Origin: Symbiodinium natans
Taxonomy: Eukaryota; Sar; Dinophyceae; Suessiales; Symbiodiniaceae
Length of the DNA: 64,000 bases
NCBI GenBank assembly: GCA_905221605.1
Contig: CAJNDS010001335.1
Coordinates: forward strand, 1,328,938-1,392,937
Reading direction: 5' to 3'
Shown here: positions 1-10,150 of the stretch, piece after piece
Layout: every line of letters starts with the position of its first letter
Numbering within the stretch: the stretch's first letter is position 1
The notes under the pieces: generated by a model
Databases searched by the model: none
Told to the model about the DNA's origin: nothing
What the model saw: the letters and a program-made list of their open reading frames with translations, nothing else
Position numbers and translations under genes: made by a program

Positions 1-49
1 CCTTAACCCTAAACCCTAAAGGTCTCGGGTCACTCTACTGGGGCCTGAG

Positions 50-116
50 CTCGCGACTGGAAGCCTCTCCACCCTTGAGGCCACACGGGCGCATGGGATC
101 AAGACCCTTTCTTGTG
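50..116 (+). CDS. Candidate exon, unknown protein
   Basis: Open on + with sample LATGSLSTLEATRAHG and a splice-like end G|GTGAGG. It is followed by degenerate TTTAGGG. The upstream limit and the product are unknown. Confidence 0.4.
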
Positions 117-1015
117 GTGAGGTTTTTCTGGGGTTTAGGGGTTTAGGGTTTAGGGGTTTAGGGTTTAGGGTTTAGGGTCTGGGTTTAGGGTCTGGGTTTC
201 TGGGATTATTGGGGTTTAGGGGTTCAAGGGTTCGAAAGGCCTTCAAACGTTGAAAAGGTATTCAAAGGTTCAGGATCTAGGGCCTAGGGTGTGGTTGAAA
301 AAGTGTTTTAGGACAATCCCGAAACTCCAATCCCTAAACCCGAAGTCTTAAACCCCGAGCCCGAGTCCCTCAACCTAAGCCCTGAATCCCAATCCTCAAC
401 CCTAACCTATCAGCCACTTACCGGCCTCCTGCTGACCCCAATGTCCAATGTACCTTAGGGTTTAGGGTTTGGGGTTTGAAGGATCACTTTCGGGGTAGCT
501 GGGCGGGAGAAGGGGGATTGCAAGTTCGGGGAAGTTCGGCCCTACATTTAATAAACCGTACCCCCCCCCCCCGCCCTGTTGTTTTTTTTCAAGCCTGAGC
601 CATGTTGACAGTTCTCCAAGTTATGTTCCCTTTACCCTGAACCCTATAAACCCTGATCCCTTTGAATTATGAAGCTCCGTAATGCAAAAAGGCACCCTGC
701 AAGGGACCATAATTCAGGGACTACCCTCCTATACAAACCCTAAACTCTAACCCAAAACTCACAGAGAGAGAGAGAGGGAAATATGAAACTACATATTTTA
801 AACTGCACATACCTAGTTTCTCAGTTTGTGTGTATACCAATATATATATATAACATATATATATATATGTATAGAGAGAGATGTAGGTATGTTGGCATAT
901 AGGTACTTTATACGTATGCATACGGATATAGACGGATCGATTTACATGTTTATCGCCATTTACTTCTTGAACCCTAAACCCTAAACCCTAAACCCTAAAC
1001 CCTGCACCCTAAACC

Positions 1016-1102
1016 CTCCATGCAACGATTTTTGGAACTGAGCCCTGCAAGCTGCAGGTGCAGTTCCAGAGTCCCAGCCATGCCGTTCCTGGGCAAAGAG
1101 AT
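1016..1102 (+). CDS. Candidate exon with canonical GTAAGC donor
   Basis: The segment directly follows a CCCTAAA tract, is open for 29 codons (sample HATIFGTEPCKLQVQF) and ends at GAT|GTAAGC, a strong donor. Product not recognised. Confidence 0.5.
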
Positions 1103-1450
1103 GTAAGCCGAAACCCCAAACCCTAAACCCTAGACCCTAAGCCCAAAACCCTAAACCCAGAACCCTAAACCTTAAACCCCAACTGTAAACCCTGAACCCC
1201 GAAAGGGTTTCAGGAGGCGGTTGGTTTCGGCTTGGGGTTTAGAGTTTCGGGCCCCTTTAAGGGCTCCTCAGTGTTTGGTAGGGTTTTGGGGCTGGCTTGC
1301 GCCTGTAGGTTCGGATCCAGGGTGTTAGTGGTGTTGAGATTTGGGGGGTTGAAGGTTTACGGCTTTAGGGCTCAGCCCTTAACTCAAACAAAACTCAACT
1401 AAATCTTGTAGTAGCTCAGGTTCAGGACTTTAGACGCCGTTAGAGCATGC

Positions 1451-1545
1451 ATGGGTTACCTCCAGAAACGGCGCACAGTTGAACGCCAGGAGCTCTCGGA
1501 TTTATACTTCAGGGTGCATGCAGGCCGTGGGGCATTTGGGGGAAT
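1451..1545 (+). CDS. Candidate exon, possibly ATG-initiated
   Basis: Open from ATG at 1451 (sample MGYLQKRRTVERQELSD). It runs into a C-rich then G-rich stretch (1548-1627) that could pair with itself. A family A element follows. The 3' boundary is unclear. Confidence 0.4.
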
Positions 1546-1643
1546 GCCCCCCCCCCCCCTCCCCTCCCCCAATGAGCCCTGATATCGCCCAAGTAAGGGA
1601 GCTTTGGGGGGAGGGGGGGGGGGGAGGGTCCAAGTAAGGTTGT

Positions 1644-1735
1644 CGATTATTTGCTTAAGAACCCCCAACAAACACAAGTAAGCATCCCTAGTATATATAT
1701 AATATCATATGATACAATATAATATAACATAATAC

Positions 1736-1766
<31 letters not shown>

Positions 1767-1797
1767 GGGGGGGGGGGGGTTCTTAAGCAATTCGTAG
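1644..1797. mobile_element. Family A inverted-repeat element, expanded copy
   Basis: Ends ATTTGCTTAAGAACCCCC and TTCTTAAGCAATTCGTAG are imperfect inverted repeats shared with the other family A copies. The interior has become an AT microsatellite (1691-1752) followed by T and G runs. Flanking exons are not clear here. Confidence 0.6.
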
Positions 1798-2065
1798 TTG
1801 TTGGGCTTATATAAATGCTGTCCCTGAACCCTGAAGCCCAAGGGCACTGGGAAGCGAAAGACCCTCCACTCTAAGCCTCATCCTAAACTCGCAACTGCTG
1901 TAGACCCTAAAAAACCTAAGTCCTAATCGCAAAACCCCAACCCTGAAACCCCTTAGTTAAGCCCTAACCCTAAACCCTAAGCCCCAAGCGCTAAACCGTA
2001 AGCCCTAAGCCCCAAGCTCTAAGCCCTAAACCCTCAACCCTCAACCCTCAACCCTAGACCCTAAA

Positions 2066-2210
2066 CCCTAAACCCTAAACCCTAAACCCTAAGCCCTAAG
2101 CCCTAAGCCCTAAGCCCTAAGCCCTAAGCCCTAAGCCCTAAGCCCTAAGCCCTAAGCCCTAAGCCCTAAGCCCTAAGCCCTAAGCCCTAAGCCCTAAGCC
2201 CTAAACCTAA
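2066..2210. repeat. Homogeneous CCCTAAG variant block
   Basis: A CCCTAAA tract changes into about 17 consecutive CCCTAAG units. A run of one variant implies local tandem amplification, not independent point changes. Confidence 0.85.
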
Positions 2211-2220
2211 ACCCGCCCAG

Positions 2221-2310
2221 AATGCCATCCGCCTCGACGTCGCCGAGCCTTCCGACTTCAGCTTTCGCTCCGCCTCAGCCGCCGGCCTGCAAACTCTTGG
2301 AGCCTTACAG
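2221..2310 (+). CDS. Candidate exon, 30 codons
   Basis: The exon begins after CCCGCCCAG and ends at TTACAG|GGTTTAGGG, exactly 30 codons (sample NAIRLDVAEPSDFSFRSA). CCCTAAA lies upstream and TTTAGGG downstream, the standard arrangement here. Product unknown. Confidence 0.55.
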
Positions 2311-2340
2311 GGTTTAGGGTTTAGGGTTTAGGGTTCAGGG

Positions 2341-2433
2341 GTACCTTCTTGGGGTCCTTATGGTGAGGGAATCCTACTATTGGGGGGACTTTCATGGAGT
2401 CCCGAATTTTCGTAAACCCCCAAATGAACCTTA
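2341..2433. mobile_element. Family H repeat copy
   Basis: Sequence of the form GTACCTTCTTGGGGTCCTTA... ending TTTTCGTAAACCCCC matches 43528-43667, with internal differences. A dispersed short repeat next to a family A copy; its ends are not well defined. Confidence 0.5.
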
Positions 2434-2439
2434 GAAGCT

Positions 2440-2575
2440 ACTATTTGCTTAAGAACCCACAAAGAAGTAAGATTTCTTCCTTTGAAGGGTAATTTAGGGA
2501 TTATTTCCTTTCTGTGCATTTGTTTATTTCATTTTGTTTTTTTTTTTTGGGGAGGGGGGCTTCTGAAGCAAACAG
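2440..2575. mobile_element. Family A introner-like element
   Basis: The left end ACTATTTGCTTAAGAACCC and right end TTCTGAAGCAAACAG are inverted repeats. The interior TTCTTCCTTT..AGGGTAATTTAGGGATTAT matches copies at 25073, 40485, 50297 and 62445. It ends in AG immediately before a short exon. Confidence 0.7.
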
Positions 2576-2600
2576 TCGAGAGAGCTTTCGGTGGTTGAGG
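2576..2600 (+). CDS. Short candidate exon after a family A element
   Basis: SRELSVVE is encoded between the AG end of the family A element and G|GTTTAGGG. It is too short to stand alone; support comes from its boundaries. Confidence 0.35.
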
Positions 2601-2738
2601 GTTTAGGGCTTACAGCTCTTAAGACTTTGCAGGGCTGAGTGTGTTCGGGTTGGTTTAGAACCCTAAACCCCTGACCCCTAAACCCTAAACCCTAACCCTT
2701 AAACCCTAAACCCTACACCCTCGCATCTGGGTTAGCAG

Positions 2739-2859
2739 AGAAACCAAGAAAACTTCGGGTGTTGGGCTTAGGGTTTGCTCAGAATGTGTGTTTTGCAAGC
2801 CTTCGCATCCCATCCCAGACAATTATCCGGTCCCCAAACCCCCAAGGATGCAACCTTAG
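2739..2859 (+). CDS. Candidate exon, frame ambiguous
   Basis: The segment follows GTTAGCAG and ends TTAG|GGTTTAGGG. Two frames are open throughout (samples ETKKTSGVGLRVCSECV and QNVCFASLRIPSQTI), so it is probably coding but the frame cannot be chosen. Confidence 0.4.
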
Positions 2860-2896
2860 GGTTTAGGGTTTAGGGTTTAGGGTTTAGGGTTTAGGG

Positions 2897-2928
<32 letters not shown>

Positions 2929-2996
2929 TATTTTCGACGAAATGCACTCATTTCGTGTTCATAAAATTAGTCCCTAGACTTTGAACCCAAAACCTT

Positions 2997-3062
2997 GAAA
3001 TCCTGCACTGCGTTTGTTCAATGAAGAGTTTCCTGTGTGCGGCCGCCCTGCTTACTAAATAG
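2997..3062 (+). CDS. Candidate terminal exon or tiny ORF
   Basis: Open to TAG at 3060-3062 (sample EILHCVCSMKSFLCAAALL). An internal ATG at 3021 would give a hydrophobic signal-like start MKSFLCAAALL. No homology recognised. Confidence 0.35.
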   Translation, partial: EILHCVCSMKSFLCAAALLTK

Positions 3063-3245
3063 ATCCATAAGCCTTGATCAGCTTCTTAAATATAGGACCC
3101 CTAAACCCTAGACCCTAGACCCTAAACCCTAAACCCTAAACCCTAAACCCTAAACCCTAAACCCTAAACCCTAAACCCTAAACCTGAATTTCTTAGTATA
3201 GGATGGTGTAGATGACTGCGATGTAAGGGTTCAAGTGTTATCCAG

Positions 3246-3323
3246 GAAAGGTGTAGGGACGCCGTCCCGCAAAGTTCAAAATGCTCAGAAAAGTTGTGCG
3301 GACATCTGATGTGGCAGAAATGA
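3246..3323 (+). CDS. Candidate terminal exon
   Basis: After GTTATCCAG, 25 codons run to TGA (sample ERCRDAVPQSSKCSEKLCG, Cys-rich). A second frame is also open (FKMLRKVVRTSDVAEMT then stop), so the frame is uncertain. Confidence 0.4.
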   Translation, partial: ERCRDAVPQSSKCSEKLCGHLMWQK

Positions 3324-3508
3324 CCTAAGGCCAACATGGGTTGATTTAATGTTCAGGGTACCAAAAGGTCCCTACCTTCGCCACTTTGGGCTTGCATTCC
3401 CGAGTAAAGTATCAAAAGGACCAAACCCTAAACCCCAAACCTTAAACCCCAAACCTTAAACCCCAAACCCCAAATCCCAAACCCTAAACCCTAAACCCTG
3501 GTTCGCAG

Positions 3509-3600
3509 CAACTCCCATCTGAGGCAGGTGGCAGGGAGGTGCTCAGTGCGACGGCGGCTTGCCTGCATTTGCCGCCCTTGTAGCACGCCGGGAAATCTAG
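3509..3600 (+). CDS. Candidate exon
   Basis: The segment lies between GGTTCGCAG and CTAG|GGTTTAGGG. The best-looking frame (QLPSEAGGREVLSATAACL) meets TAG at codon 25; another frame stays open. Boundaries fit the exon pattern. Confidence 0.35.
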
Positions 3601-3946
3601 GGTTTAGGGTTTAGGGGTTTGGGTTTACGGTTTAGGGTATTTAGGGTATTTAGGGTTGAGGGTCTAGGGCCCAAGGACCTACATTTTTTGGCGTTTCGTC
3701 GTTGAATCATCTATTCCGACACACACACGAACCAAGTTCTGAGCATCTTACCCAAAACCATACAGGTCCAGGCATGGAGTTTGCCTGAGAATTCCCCTCC
3801 ACCACTGCCCGCTTTATGGAGTTTGGGATTTACGAAGAACCCCTCTGTGCCCTGCATGTGGGGTTTCGTCTTGCTTTTGGGTTGCTTTGTGGTGGCCTAA
3901 CCACAAGGCCACAAAGGCTCTTTGTTTGGTCACTTCTCGGCCCATC

Positions 3947-4072
3947 TTATGTGAAGTAGGGTTTATATTTCTGTTCTTGGTGAGTGTATATAGGGTTCCT
4001 TTTTCATATTGGTGAGTGTATATACCGGGTGTCCTTTTTCGGGGTACAAGAAATATAAACCCTGCCTCATGT
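3947..4072. mobile_element. Family G inverted-repeat element, copy 1
   Basis: Ends GTGAAGTAGGGTTTATATTT and AAATATAAACCCTGCCTCAT form an inverted repeat. The interior has TTGGTGAGTGTATATA twice. Its ends contain an AGGGTTT/AAACCCT core, one telomere-type unit. Two more copies lie within 850 bp. Confidence 0.75.
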
Positions 4073-4139
4073 AGGCTGCCCAAAAAGGGACCATAGTTTA
4101 GAGAACTGCCCCATGTGTGTCCTCAAATGCTTTGCCTAG

Positions 4140-4205
4140 GACCCAGAGTAGGCCCTCATTCCTTTTTTACGGTGCAGCTTACCCCTTATATAAAAAAAAT
4201 TGACC
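4140..4205. mobile_element. Family B element, left part only
   Basis: GACCCAGAGTAGGCCCTCAT and the following T-run match the left half of family B. The right terminal repeat (CTTGGGTCTAG) is missing, so this copy is truncated. Confidence 0.65.
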
Positions 4206-4241
4206 ATTTAGGGTTCAGGGTTTAGGGCCCAAAAGGGACCA

Positions 4242-4372
4242 TCATGTGAAGTAGATCTTGCTGTTATTGGTGAGTGTATATAAGGTTCCTTGTTTAATAT
4301 TGGTGAGTGTGTCTCCTTTTGGGGGTACGAGAAATAGAAACCCTAAACCCTAAACCCTGCTTCATATTAAGG
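4242..4372. mobile_element. Family G element, copy 2, with expanded telomere unit
   Basis: Same body as copy 1. The single AAACCCT in the right arm has become AAACCCTAAACCCTAAACCC before the closing TGCTTCAT. Confidence 0.75.
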
Positions 4373-4398
4373 GGCCATGTAACTGTCCTAAGATTTAG

Positions 4399-4467
4399 TT
4401 TGCCTGAACTGCTTGAAGGACCTGTCCATCACAGTGGGAGCCAGCATCATGGAAGGCGGCCTGCTGC
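4399..4467 (+). CDS. Candidate exon
   Basis: It begins after GATTTAG, reads LNCLKDLSITVGASIMEGG and ends near CTGC|GTCACC. Product unknown. Confidence 0.45.
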
Positions 4468-4669
4468 GTCACCCTAAACCCTAAACCCCAAACCCTAAAC
4501 CCTAAGCCCATGTTTCGGTTTGTCTTTTTTTTTTTTTGGGGGGGGGGGGGGGGACGGGAGTGGAACTCGAGCGAAATGGCGCAGAACTTCCCCAAGACCA
4601 TGGGTTCTTCATGTGGGGTCCCAAGGGTGCCATACTATATAGGGGGCCCACAAAGGGAGAGAACTACTC

Positions 4670-4793
4670 ATATGAAGAAGAGTTTATATTACTGTTATTG
4701 GTGGGTGTATATAAGGTTCCTTGTTTAATATTTGTGCATGTATAGACTGGGTGTCCTTTTGGGGGTACAAGAAATATAAACCCTACTTCATAT
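4670..4793. mobile_element. Family G element, copy 3
   Basis: ATATGAAGAAGAGTTTATAT and ATATAAACCCTACTTCATAT pair as terminal repeats. The interior matches copies 1 and 2. Confidence 0.75.
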
Positions 4794-5077
4794 ATCCTCT
4801 ATACCCCTTTGTGCGCGAGTTGGTTTTGGGTTTTAGGGCTTAGCGTTGTAGGGTTGCAGGGTTTAGGGTTCTAGGGTTTAGGGCTGAGGGTTTTCGGGTA
4901 CATGGGTTTAGGGTTCTAGGCTTCTAGGGCAATCGCTGTTCAGAGACTGAAAGATGATTGAATCTTTTTTGTTCAATGCCTCTGCCATTCAGAACCCAGC
5001 GGGTCCACTTGTAGCGTTTAAACCCTAAACCAAAAACCCTAAACCCTAAACCCTAAACCCTACCTCCCTCATTTCAG

Positions 5078-5122
5078 CCCTGTTCCCAGAACCCTGGGAG
5101 GATTGTGACGTCGAAGCCTCTG
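5078..5122 (+). CDS. Short candidate exon, good acceptor
   Basis: CCCTCATTTCAG is a good pyrimidine-rich acceptor. Fifteen codons (PCSQNPGRIVTSKPL) end at CTG|GTACCC. Confidence 0.4.
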
Positions 5123-5372
5123 GTACCCCAGCTATTGGGTCATGGTTAGGATCCATCTACCCTGTTCAGCAAGTTCGGTTATCTGCCCTGAGCACACTTC
5201 GACCGCCAATGCCCTGAGGGCCAAACCGTAAATCCTAAACCCTAAAGCCCTAAATCCTAAACCCCTAAATCCTAAACCCTCGCCCCCAAGACCCTAAACC
5301 CCTAAATCCTAAACCCCTAAACCCCTAACCCCCTAAACCCTAAACCCTTCAACTGTCGAGCATAAGGCTCAG

Positions 5373-5447
5373 TACTGTCCCCGCCCCTGGAGCTCTCGGG
5401 CGTTCGGCTTGGCTCACCTGGACCAGCGCGTTCCTCCTCTGAATTGA
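5373..5447 (+). CDS. Candidate terminal exon
   Basis: After AAGGCTCAG, 24 codons run to TGA (sample YCPRPWSSRAFGLAHLDQ). Flanks are CCCTAAA-type repeats. Confidence 0.45.
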   Translation, partial: YCPRPWSSRAFGLAHLDQRVPPLN

Positions 5448-5723
5448 TTAAGTTTGGTGCCTAAACCCTAAACCCTCAGCGCTAAACCCCTGAGCCCTGA
5501 ACCCTGAACCCTAAACCCTAACCCTAAAGCCCTAAACCCGAGGGAGGCTTAGTAGCGCTTTAGGGGCGAAGGTTTGGTGCACATGAGGGATGGAGGGGAG
5601 GAGTTGGGCTAAGGGGGTGGGAGCTTAGGTGTTTAGGTTTTCGGGTTTAGGGTTTCGGGTTTAGCGTTTCGGATTTAGGGTTTAGGGTTTGCGGCGCAAT
5701 AAACTGAGCTTCGAACGCCTCAG

Positions 5724-5797
5724 AAACAAATCCGCCATGGCACCAGGAACTGAATTTGCAGAAGCCCTAAAGCCGACCGACCCCGCAGGACACAAGT
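5724..5797 (+). CDS. Candidate exon
   Basis: The segment lies between ACGCCTCAG and AAGT|GTTTAGGG, a GT donor made of the repeat itself. It reads NKSAMAPGTEFAEALKPTD. Confidence 0.5.
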
Positions 5798-6457
5798 GTT
5801 TAGGGTTTAGGGTTTACATAGGGTTCAGGGTAGAGTTCCCCCAGAGTCCCTAGAGAATTTCAGAACAAGCCGAACGGAGGACGGAGGGGGGGGGGGGGTT
5901 AGGGGGGGTGGGGGGTGGGGGTGGGGGCAGTGGGGGCAGGGGGGGACTGACGCACCCTAAACCCTATAAACCCTAAACCCCCAAAAAGCATCGAACCCTA
6001 CACCGTAAGCCCTAAGTTTGGGCCTTTTTTTGGGTGATCCTCAGACCTGGCGAAAAACCGCTTCAAACAGAGGCTTGGGGCACAGTCAAATCAAGCAGCC
6101 AGCCAGATTTGCCAATTCATTTCCACTCGTGTAGTTCGTGCGCTGTGGGTTGAGATGCGCTGTGCTCAAGCGCTCCCCCCTCAGCACGCTTTCTTCTCTG
6201 AATGGCGGCGTCCTTTGTGACGCGCTATGGGGACGCGGCTGAGCCAGTGCCAGCTTCGGAGGCGCGTGTCTGAAGCCGAACCTTTTCCGAACCCCAAGCG
6301 CGAAAGCTCGAGGTGTGGACATCAAATTTGCCCGCCAAGCCCTCCTCGGTCAGAAGGGCGGCAGTGCAAAGGGTTTCTCGCAATTTCAGCAGTGGGTGCT
6401 CACCTAAAGTTATCACAGGGTGCTGTCAGCTTCAAGGTGACATCATCATCACAGTGA

Positions 6458-7346
6458 CTTACCGCCCCAGGACGGCCGAGGTGCTGGCCTTCAGCTGCTG
6501 GAGGGATTCCGTTGCTGGCTTTGCTGCGTCGCCTCCTTGTGCTTTCTCCTCCGAAGCCACCAGCAACACCGCAAGACCCACGCAAGCAAGCAAGAAAAGA
6601 GCGAAGCACCCGAGAACCGCCTCCGCATCCTATACCTGTCGATGCGGATGTGCCATTCCAGCATGAAGACTTCCGACCGCTGGCGCTTCCAGGCTTGTAT
6701 CGCTCCACGCGGCACTTTTCAGAAGCTGTGCTTACCAGCTTGCTTCCGAATGCTGCCACGTTGGACTGGCCTCTTTCAAAGGACGAAAAGTACTACCGCA
6801 CCCTGCCAACTCAGGGTTCAAGGACTGTCGTCTTGACTGCTCTATATACATGGGGTTGCAGCAACAGCAACAACAACAACAACAACAACAGCAACAACAG
6901 CAACAACAGCAACAACGGCAACAACAGCAACAACAGCAACAACAGCAACAACAGCAACAACAGCAACCACAGCAACCACAGCAACGACAGCAACGACAGC
7001 AACGACAGCAACAACAGCGACAACAGCGACAACAGCAACAACACAAACAACAGCAACAAGAGCAACAGCAGCAGCCTCAGCAGCCACAGCAGCCACAGCA
7101 GCCACTGCAGCCACAGCAACCACAGCAACCACTGCAGCAACGACAGCAGCGACAGCAGCGACAGCAGCGACAGCAGCGACAGCATCGACAGCAACGACAG
7201 CAACGACAGCAGCGACAACAACGACAACGACAAAATCGACAACTGACAACCGACAACAACAAGAGCACAACCCACAACTAACTTTGAGCATAAGAGTAGC
7301 CACAGCAACTTCAGCGACGGCGACACTAGCAGTAGCAGCAACAACA

Positions 7347-7384
<38 letters not shown>

Positions 7385-7690
7385 GCAGCGGCAGCGGCAG
7401 CGGCAGCGGCAGCGGCAGCGGCAGCGGCAGCGGCAGCGGCAGCGGCAGCGGCAGCGGCAGCGGCAGCGGCAGCGGCAGCAGCAGCGGCTGCGAGCAAAGG
7501 CAACAACTACAGCCACAGTAGCACGAAGGCACCGCGATCACCACTACCGCCATCGCCTGCAGCCCAAACACGGCCGCCCGACCTCCCACGACCTCCCACG
7601 AACACGTGGTGCGACGTCAAGCTGGAGGTCGCTGTGACCAACGTGCCCCAGTTTGCCCGAGACCTTGTCGACGGCCTTGGTCTTCATTAA
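6458..7690 (+). CDS. Candidate low-complexity protein, interrupted by one TGA
   Basis: One + frame is open from 6458 to a TGA at 7244-7246, then open again in the same frame to TAA at 7688-7690. The N-terminal part looks like ordinary protein (samples PHPIPVDADVPFQHEDF, NAATLDWPLSKDEKYY). The middle is Asn/Ser-rich from CAA/CAG repeat, then Ala-rich from GGCAGC repeat. The end is again ordinary (NTWCDVKLEVAVTNVPQF). The TGA may sit in a short intron, be a disruption, or show that the true frame switches inside the repeat (a poly-Gln frame 6850-7281 is also open). TTTAGGG tracts are absent across this region. Product unknown. Confidence 0.4.
6850..7272. repeat. CAA/CAG-type trinucleotide repeat
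   Basis: Imperfect CAACAG, CAACGA and CAGCGA repeats run about 420 bp. All six frames are open over much of it, which explains the long shadow ORFs on the minus strand. Confidence 0.9.
7342..7486. repeat. CAG then GGCAGC hexanucleotide repeat
   Basis: About 14 CAG units pass into about 16 GGCAGC units and back to CAG. In the favoured frame this encodes poly-Ala. Confidence 0.9.
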
Positions 7691-7916
7691 CTGTTTTAAG
7701 TGCTTCTTACATAAGAATATTTTATTTTACCTATAGTCGACATGCCGCAGACCGTGTTTCCATTAAACCCGAAAAATTGACGAGTACGAAACTTGAAACT
7801 ACGAAGCATCCTTGCCGCCTACATAATTTTTTCTTCGGTGCTTAACTCACTATAATTCAAAACTACTAAGGCCAGTAATATTAGCGGATTTTTTTTGATT
7901 GTGCTTTGAGTTACAG

Positions 7917-8228
7917 GCTCGGAACTTCACCCAAATGGGCCAAAGAGGTGAACCTGCCCAATGTACTGTCAACGGAACATGTCCTTCGTCGCCGGAGCGA
8001 AGGCCCCTGGCGTTGCGTGGGCCGGCGCATGGCCAAGCGTCGTGCGCCGTTCTTGCAACTTCGCCGGAGCTTGAGGCCGTGGCCCAGATGAGACATCGAA
8101 TTGCGCGAGCCAACTCCAGACAGCCGTTCGGAAGTGTGGCTTCGCGCGCAATCGGGGAGCCAAAACTTCGGGTTCGCACCTTTGAGTCTGTTCGTCCACC
8201 CCTCTACTTCGTCCACCCCGCCATTTGA
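7917..8228 (+). CDS. Candidate long exon, unknown protein
   Basis: After TTGAGTTACAG the + frame is open for 103 codons to TGA (samples QARNFTQMGQRGEPAQC, LEAVAQMRHRIARANSR). Minus-strand frames are also long here, so strand rests on the acceptor and on agreement with the rest of the window. Confidence 0.45.
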   Translation, partial: ARNFTQMGQRGEPAQCTVNGTCPSSPERRPLALRGPAHGQASCAVLATSPELEAVAQMRHRIARANSRQPFGSVASRAIGEPKLRVRTFESVRPPLYFVHPAI

Positions 8229-9104
8229 TTACCCTAATTGGCTACACATAAGCTTCCGCGATCAGATGCCAAGGTCCTGGCTGCTGCCAGCTAAACACAT
8301 TTGCAATTAAATACGCCCTGTTTACGTAGTTTTTGTTCGAGCCTAGCGCAAGCGCCGTAGTTGGTGTTATTTGAAAACCCCCGACACGCCCCGACATTGC
8401 CTTCGGTGAACATGTTCCGCACAACGGACCTTTTTGAAACATTGTTACTGGCCTTTCTGTTCACAGCTTGACTAAACATGCCAATCTGTTGCCGGGCTGA
8501 AAGGTATTGCGTTCGAGGCTGTTCTCAACATGGTTTAACCAGCTTGTGAGTGCACCGTATAAGGCAATCTGACAAAAACATCTGCAATTTCAGCAGCGAG
8601 TTGCTCGAGCATCTTTTTTCGACCCGCCCACAACCCTGCCACGAACGGCATTTCAGTCAGTCGTGAAAGCCCATGCAGAGGGCTAAGTGTTAAGGTTCAA
8701 CGAAAATTATACCAGAATCGCAGAAGAGATCATTGAAAGGACAAGTGTTTAAAAGAACTCACGTGAGTGCGCGGGGCTATTGCATCCACATGTTAGCCAT
8801 TGTGAGGAGCCCGCCTCTCCAATATCCTAGACATTATAATGGTCGGGGTGGAAGAGTTGTCTTGGATGAGGCAGTTTGGGTTTGAGTGTATTTCGGTGAA
8901 GCGGAAATCGTTTTAGTATTGCTTACAGTCACAGAACCTAAGTGTTAATTTATCCGCGGGATGGTTGACAAGGTATGAACGTAGTTTTTGCGTGGGGACA
9001 TCTCTTTGTTTTGATATGGCATCTCCCTACCCATGTGTTGGTAAGTTGTTTTTGGAGCCTCGACAACCAAACCCCAAACCCTCAACCATTTTCCGGGTCT
9101 AAGA
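8229..9104. other. No gene recognised
   Basis: Unique sequence of moderate GC with almost no telomere-type repeat. No long ORF, recognised element or clear exon boundary pair. It could be UTR or intergenic sequence following the 7917-8228 frame. Confidence 0.4.
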
Positions 9105-9410
9105 TTGTTGGACTTTAGCACTTGTGGGCTTTGTGGCGGCCATGAGCCTTGTTTGGTTTATTGTTTCTTTAGGGTTTTGTTTTTGGTTTTTTTGGTTTTA
9201 CTGTACGGTCAAGATCTGCCCCAAGGTTTCGTCCCTGACGATTCGACGTGGGGGAGCGGCAGGCACTGGGTGCTCAAGCTTTCAAATTTGAACCCAAAGT
9301 CCGAAACCCCTACTGCATGTCCGGGCTCCAATATGAGGGCCTGCCGCCTTTCTTGTCGTGATTCAGAGATTCCATTCTCAACTCCGTTCACACGCGACAG
9401 AAGCAGCTAG
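9105..9410 (+). CDS. Candidate exon or short ORF with hydrophobic start
   Basis: One frame is open for 101 codons to TAG. The first third is hydrophobic and aromatic (VYCFFRVLFLVFLVLLYG), a possible membrane segment. The rest looks ordinary (FVPDDSTWGSGRHWVLKL). The hydrophobic part is T-rich and could instead be intron, with the exon starting near 9205. Confidence 0.4.
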   Translation: MLDFSTCGLCGGHEPCLVYCFFRVLFLVFLVLLYGQDLPQGFVPDDSTWGSGRHWVLKLSNLNPKSETPTACPGSNMRACRLSCRDSEIPFSTPFTRDRSS

Positions 9411-9683
9411 CCGTCGCTAAACCGTTTAGCTTAAAACCTTTAGCCGTAAGCCTTCCCTAACTAAGCCCTATCGGATCCTTGAAACGAAGTGGGGATCCTG
9501 AACAGAAAAGTGAAGGCGTTTTCGGGCGTTCCGGGCATACTTTCAAGGGGCCTTTAATCAAAGGGGTTTTAGAGTTTTAAGGTGCCGTAACCCCTAAAAC
9601 CTAAAACCCTAAACCCTAAACCCTAAACCCTAAACCCTAAACTTCAAACTTGGACCCAAGGGGTTGTTGCTTGGGGCCATTCG

Positions 9684-9941
9684 GTGGAATATATGTCCCA
9701 TGCTACCGAACCCCTTTCGGCCCTATACCAAAAACCTAGCCCATCTTACACGAAACCTAAACCCCTAACCCTAAGCCCTCGGCCCAGAAACACCCAAACC
9801 CCGGCTAAGGGGTCTTTACAAAAACTCTTCAGGTGTACATTTTTGGCTCCCAAGTTCTGGCATCTCATGGCCCGTAAACCGGGCCACGACGTGAGGTGGT
9901 TGAAAGCCCGAAGAAAGACCGAATGGGGTTGCACAGTAGGG
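9684..9941 (+). CDS. Candidate exon
   Basis: Open frame with samples YMSHATEPLSALYQKP and LFRCTFLAPKFWHLMARK. Its middle is CCTAAACCC-like and may be intronic, so this may be two exons. Confidence 0.35.
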
Positions 9942-10036
9942 TTGGGTTTAGGGTTTAGGGTGTTTAGGGCTTAGGGTGTTTTAGGGTTTAGGGTTTAGGG
10001 TTTAGGGTTTGGGCTGCAAAGTAGGGTAGAGTACAG

Positions 10037-10150
10037 GGTGGCTCTCGATTCTGGGGGGTAATTCTTCGGTTTTTCGGTGACGCACCTCGAATTTCGCATC
10101 ATGTTCGAAAAATGTTTGCGGATTTTGATGCGATCTCATTGCTTCAGGAA
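10037..10150 (+). CDS. Candidate exon with GTATGT donor
   Basis: GAGTACAG precedes 38 codons (samples GDAPRISHHVRKMFADF, DAISLLQE) ending GAA|GTATGT. Read through, the frame stops at TAA 10160-10162. A minus-strand ORF covers the same bases but lacks splice-like edges. Confidence 0.5.

Noticed and set aside
1-180. Chromosome end (true telomere) at the left edge
   Set aside because: Only two or three exact units at the edge, then unique sequence; the same tracts recur over all 64 kb in both orientations.
6811-7516. Long minus-strand Leu-, Ala/Val- or Cys-rich ORFs over the CAA/CAG block
   Set aside because: A trinucleotide repeat lacks stops in every frame. The + frame with ordinary-looking ends is the better candidate.
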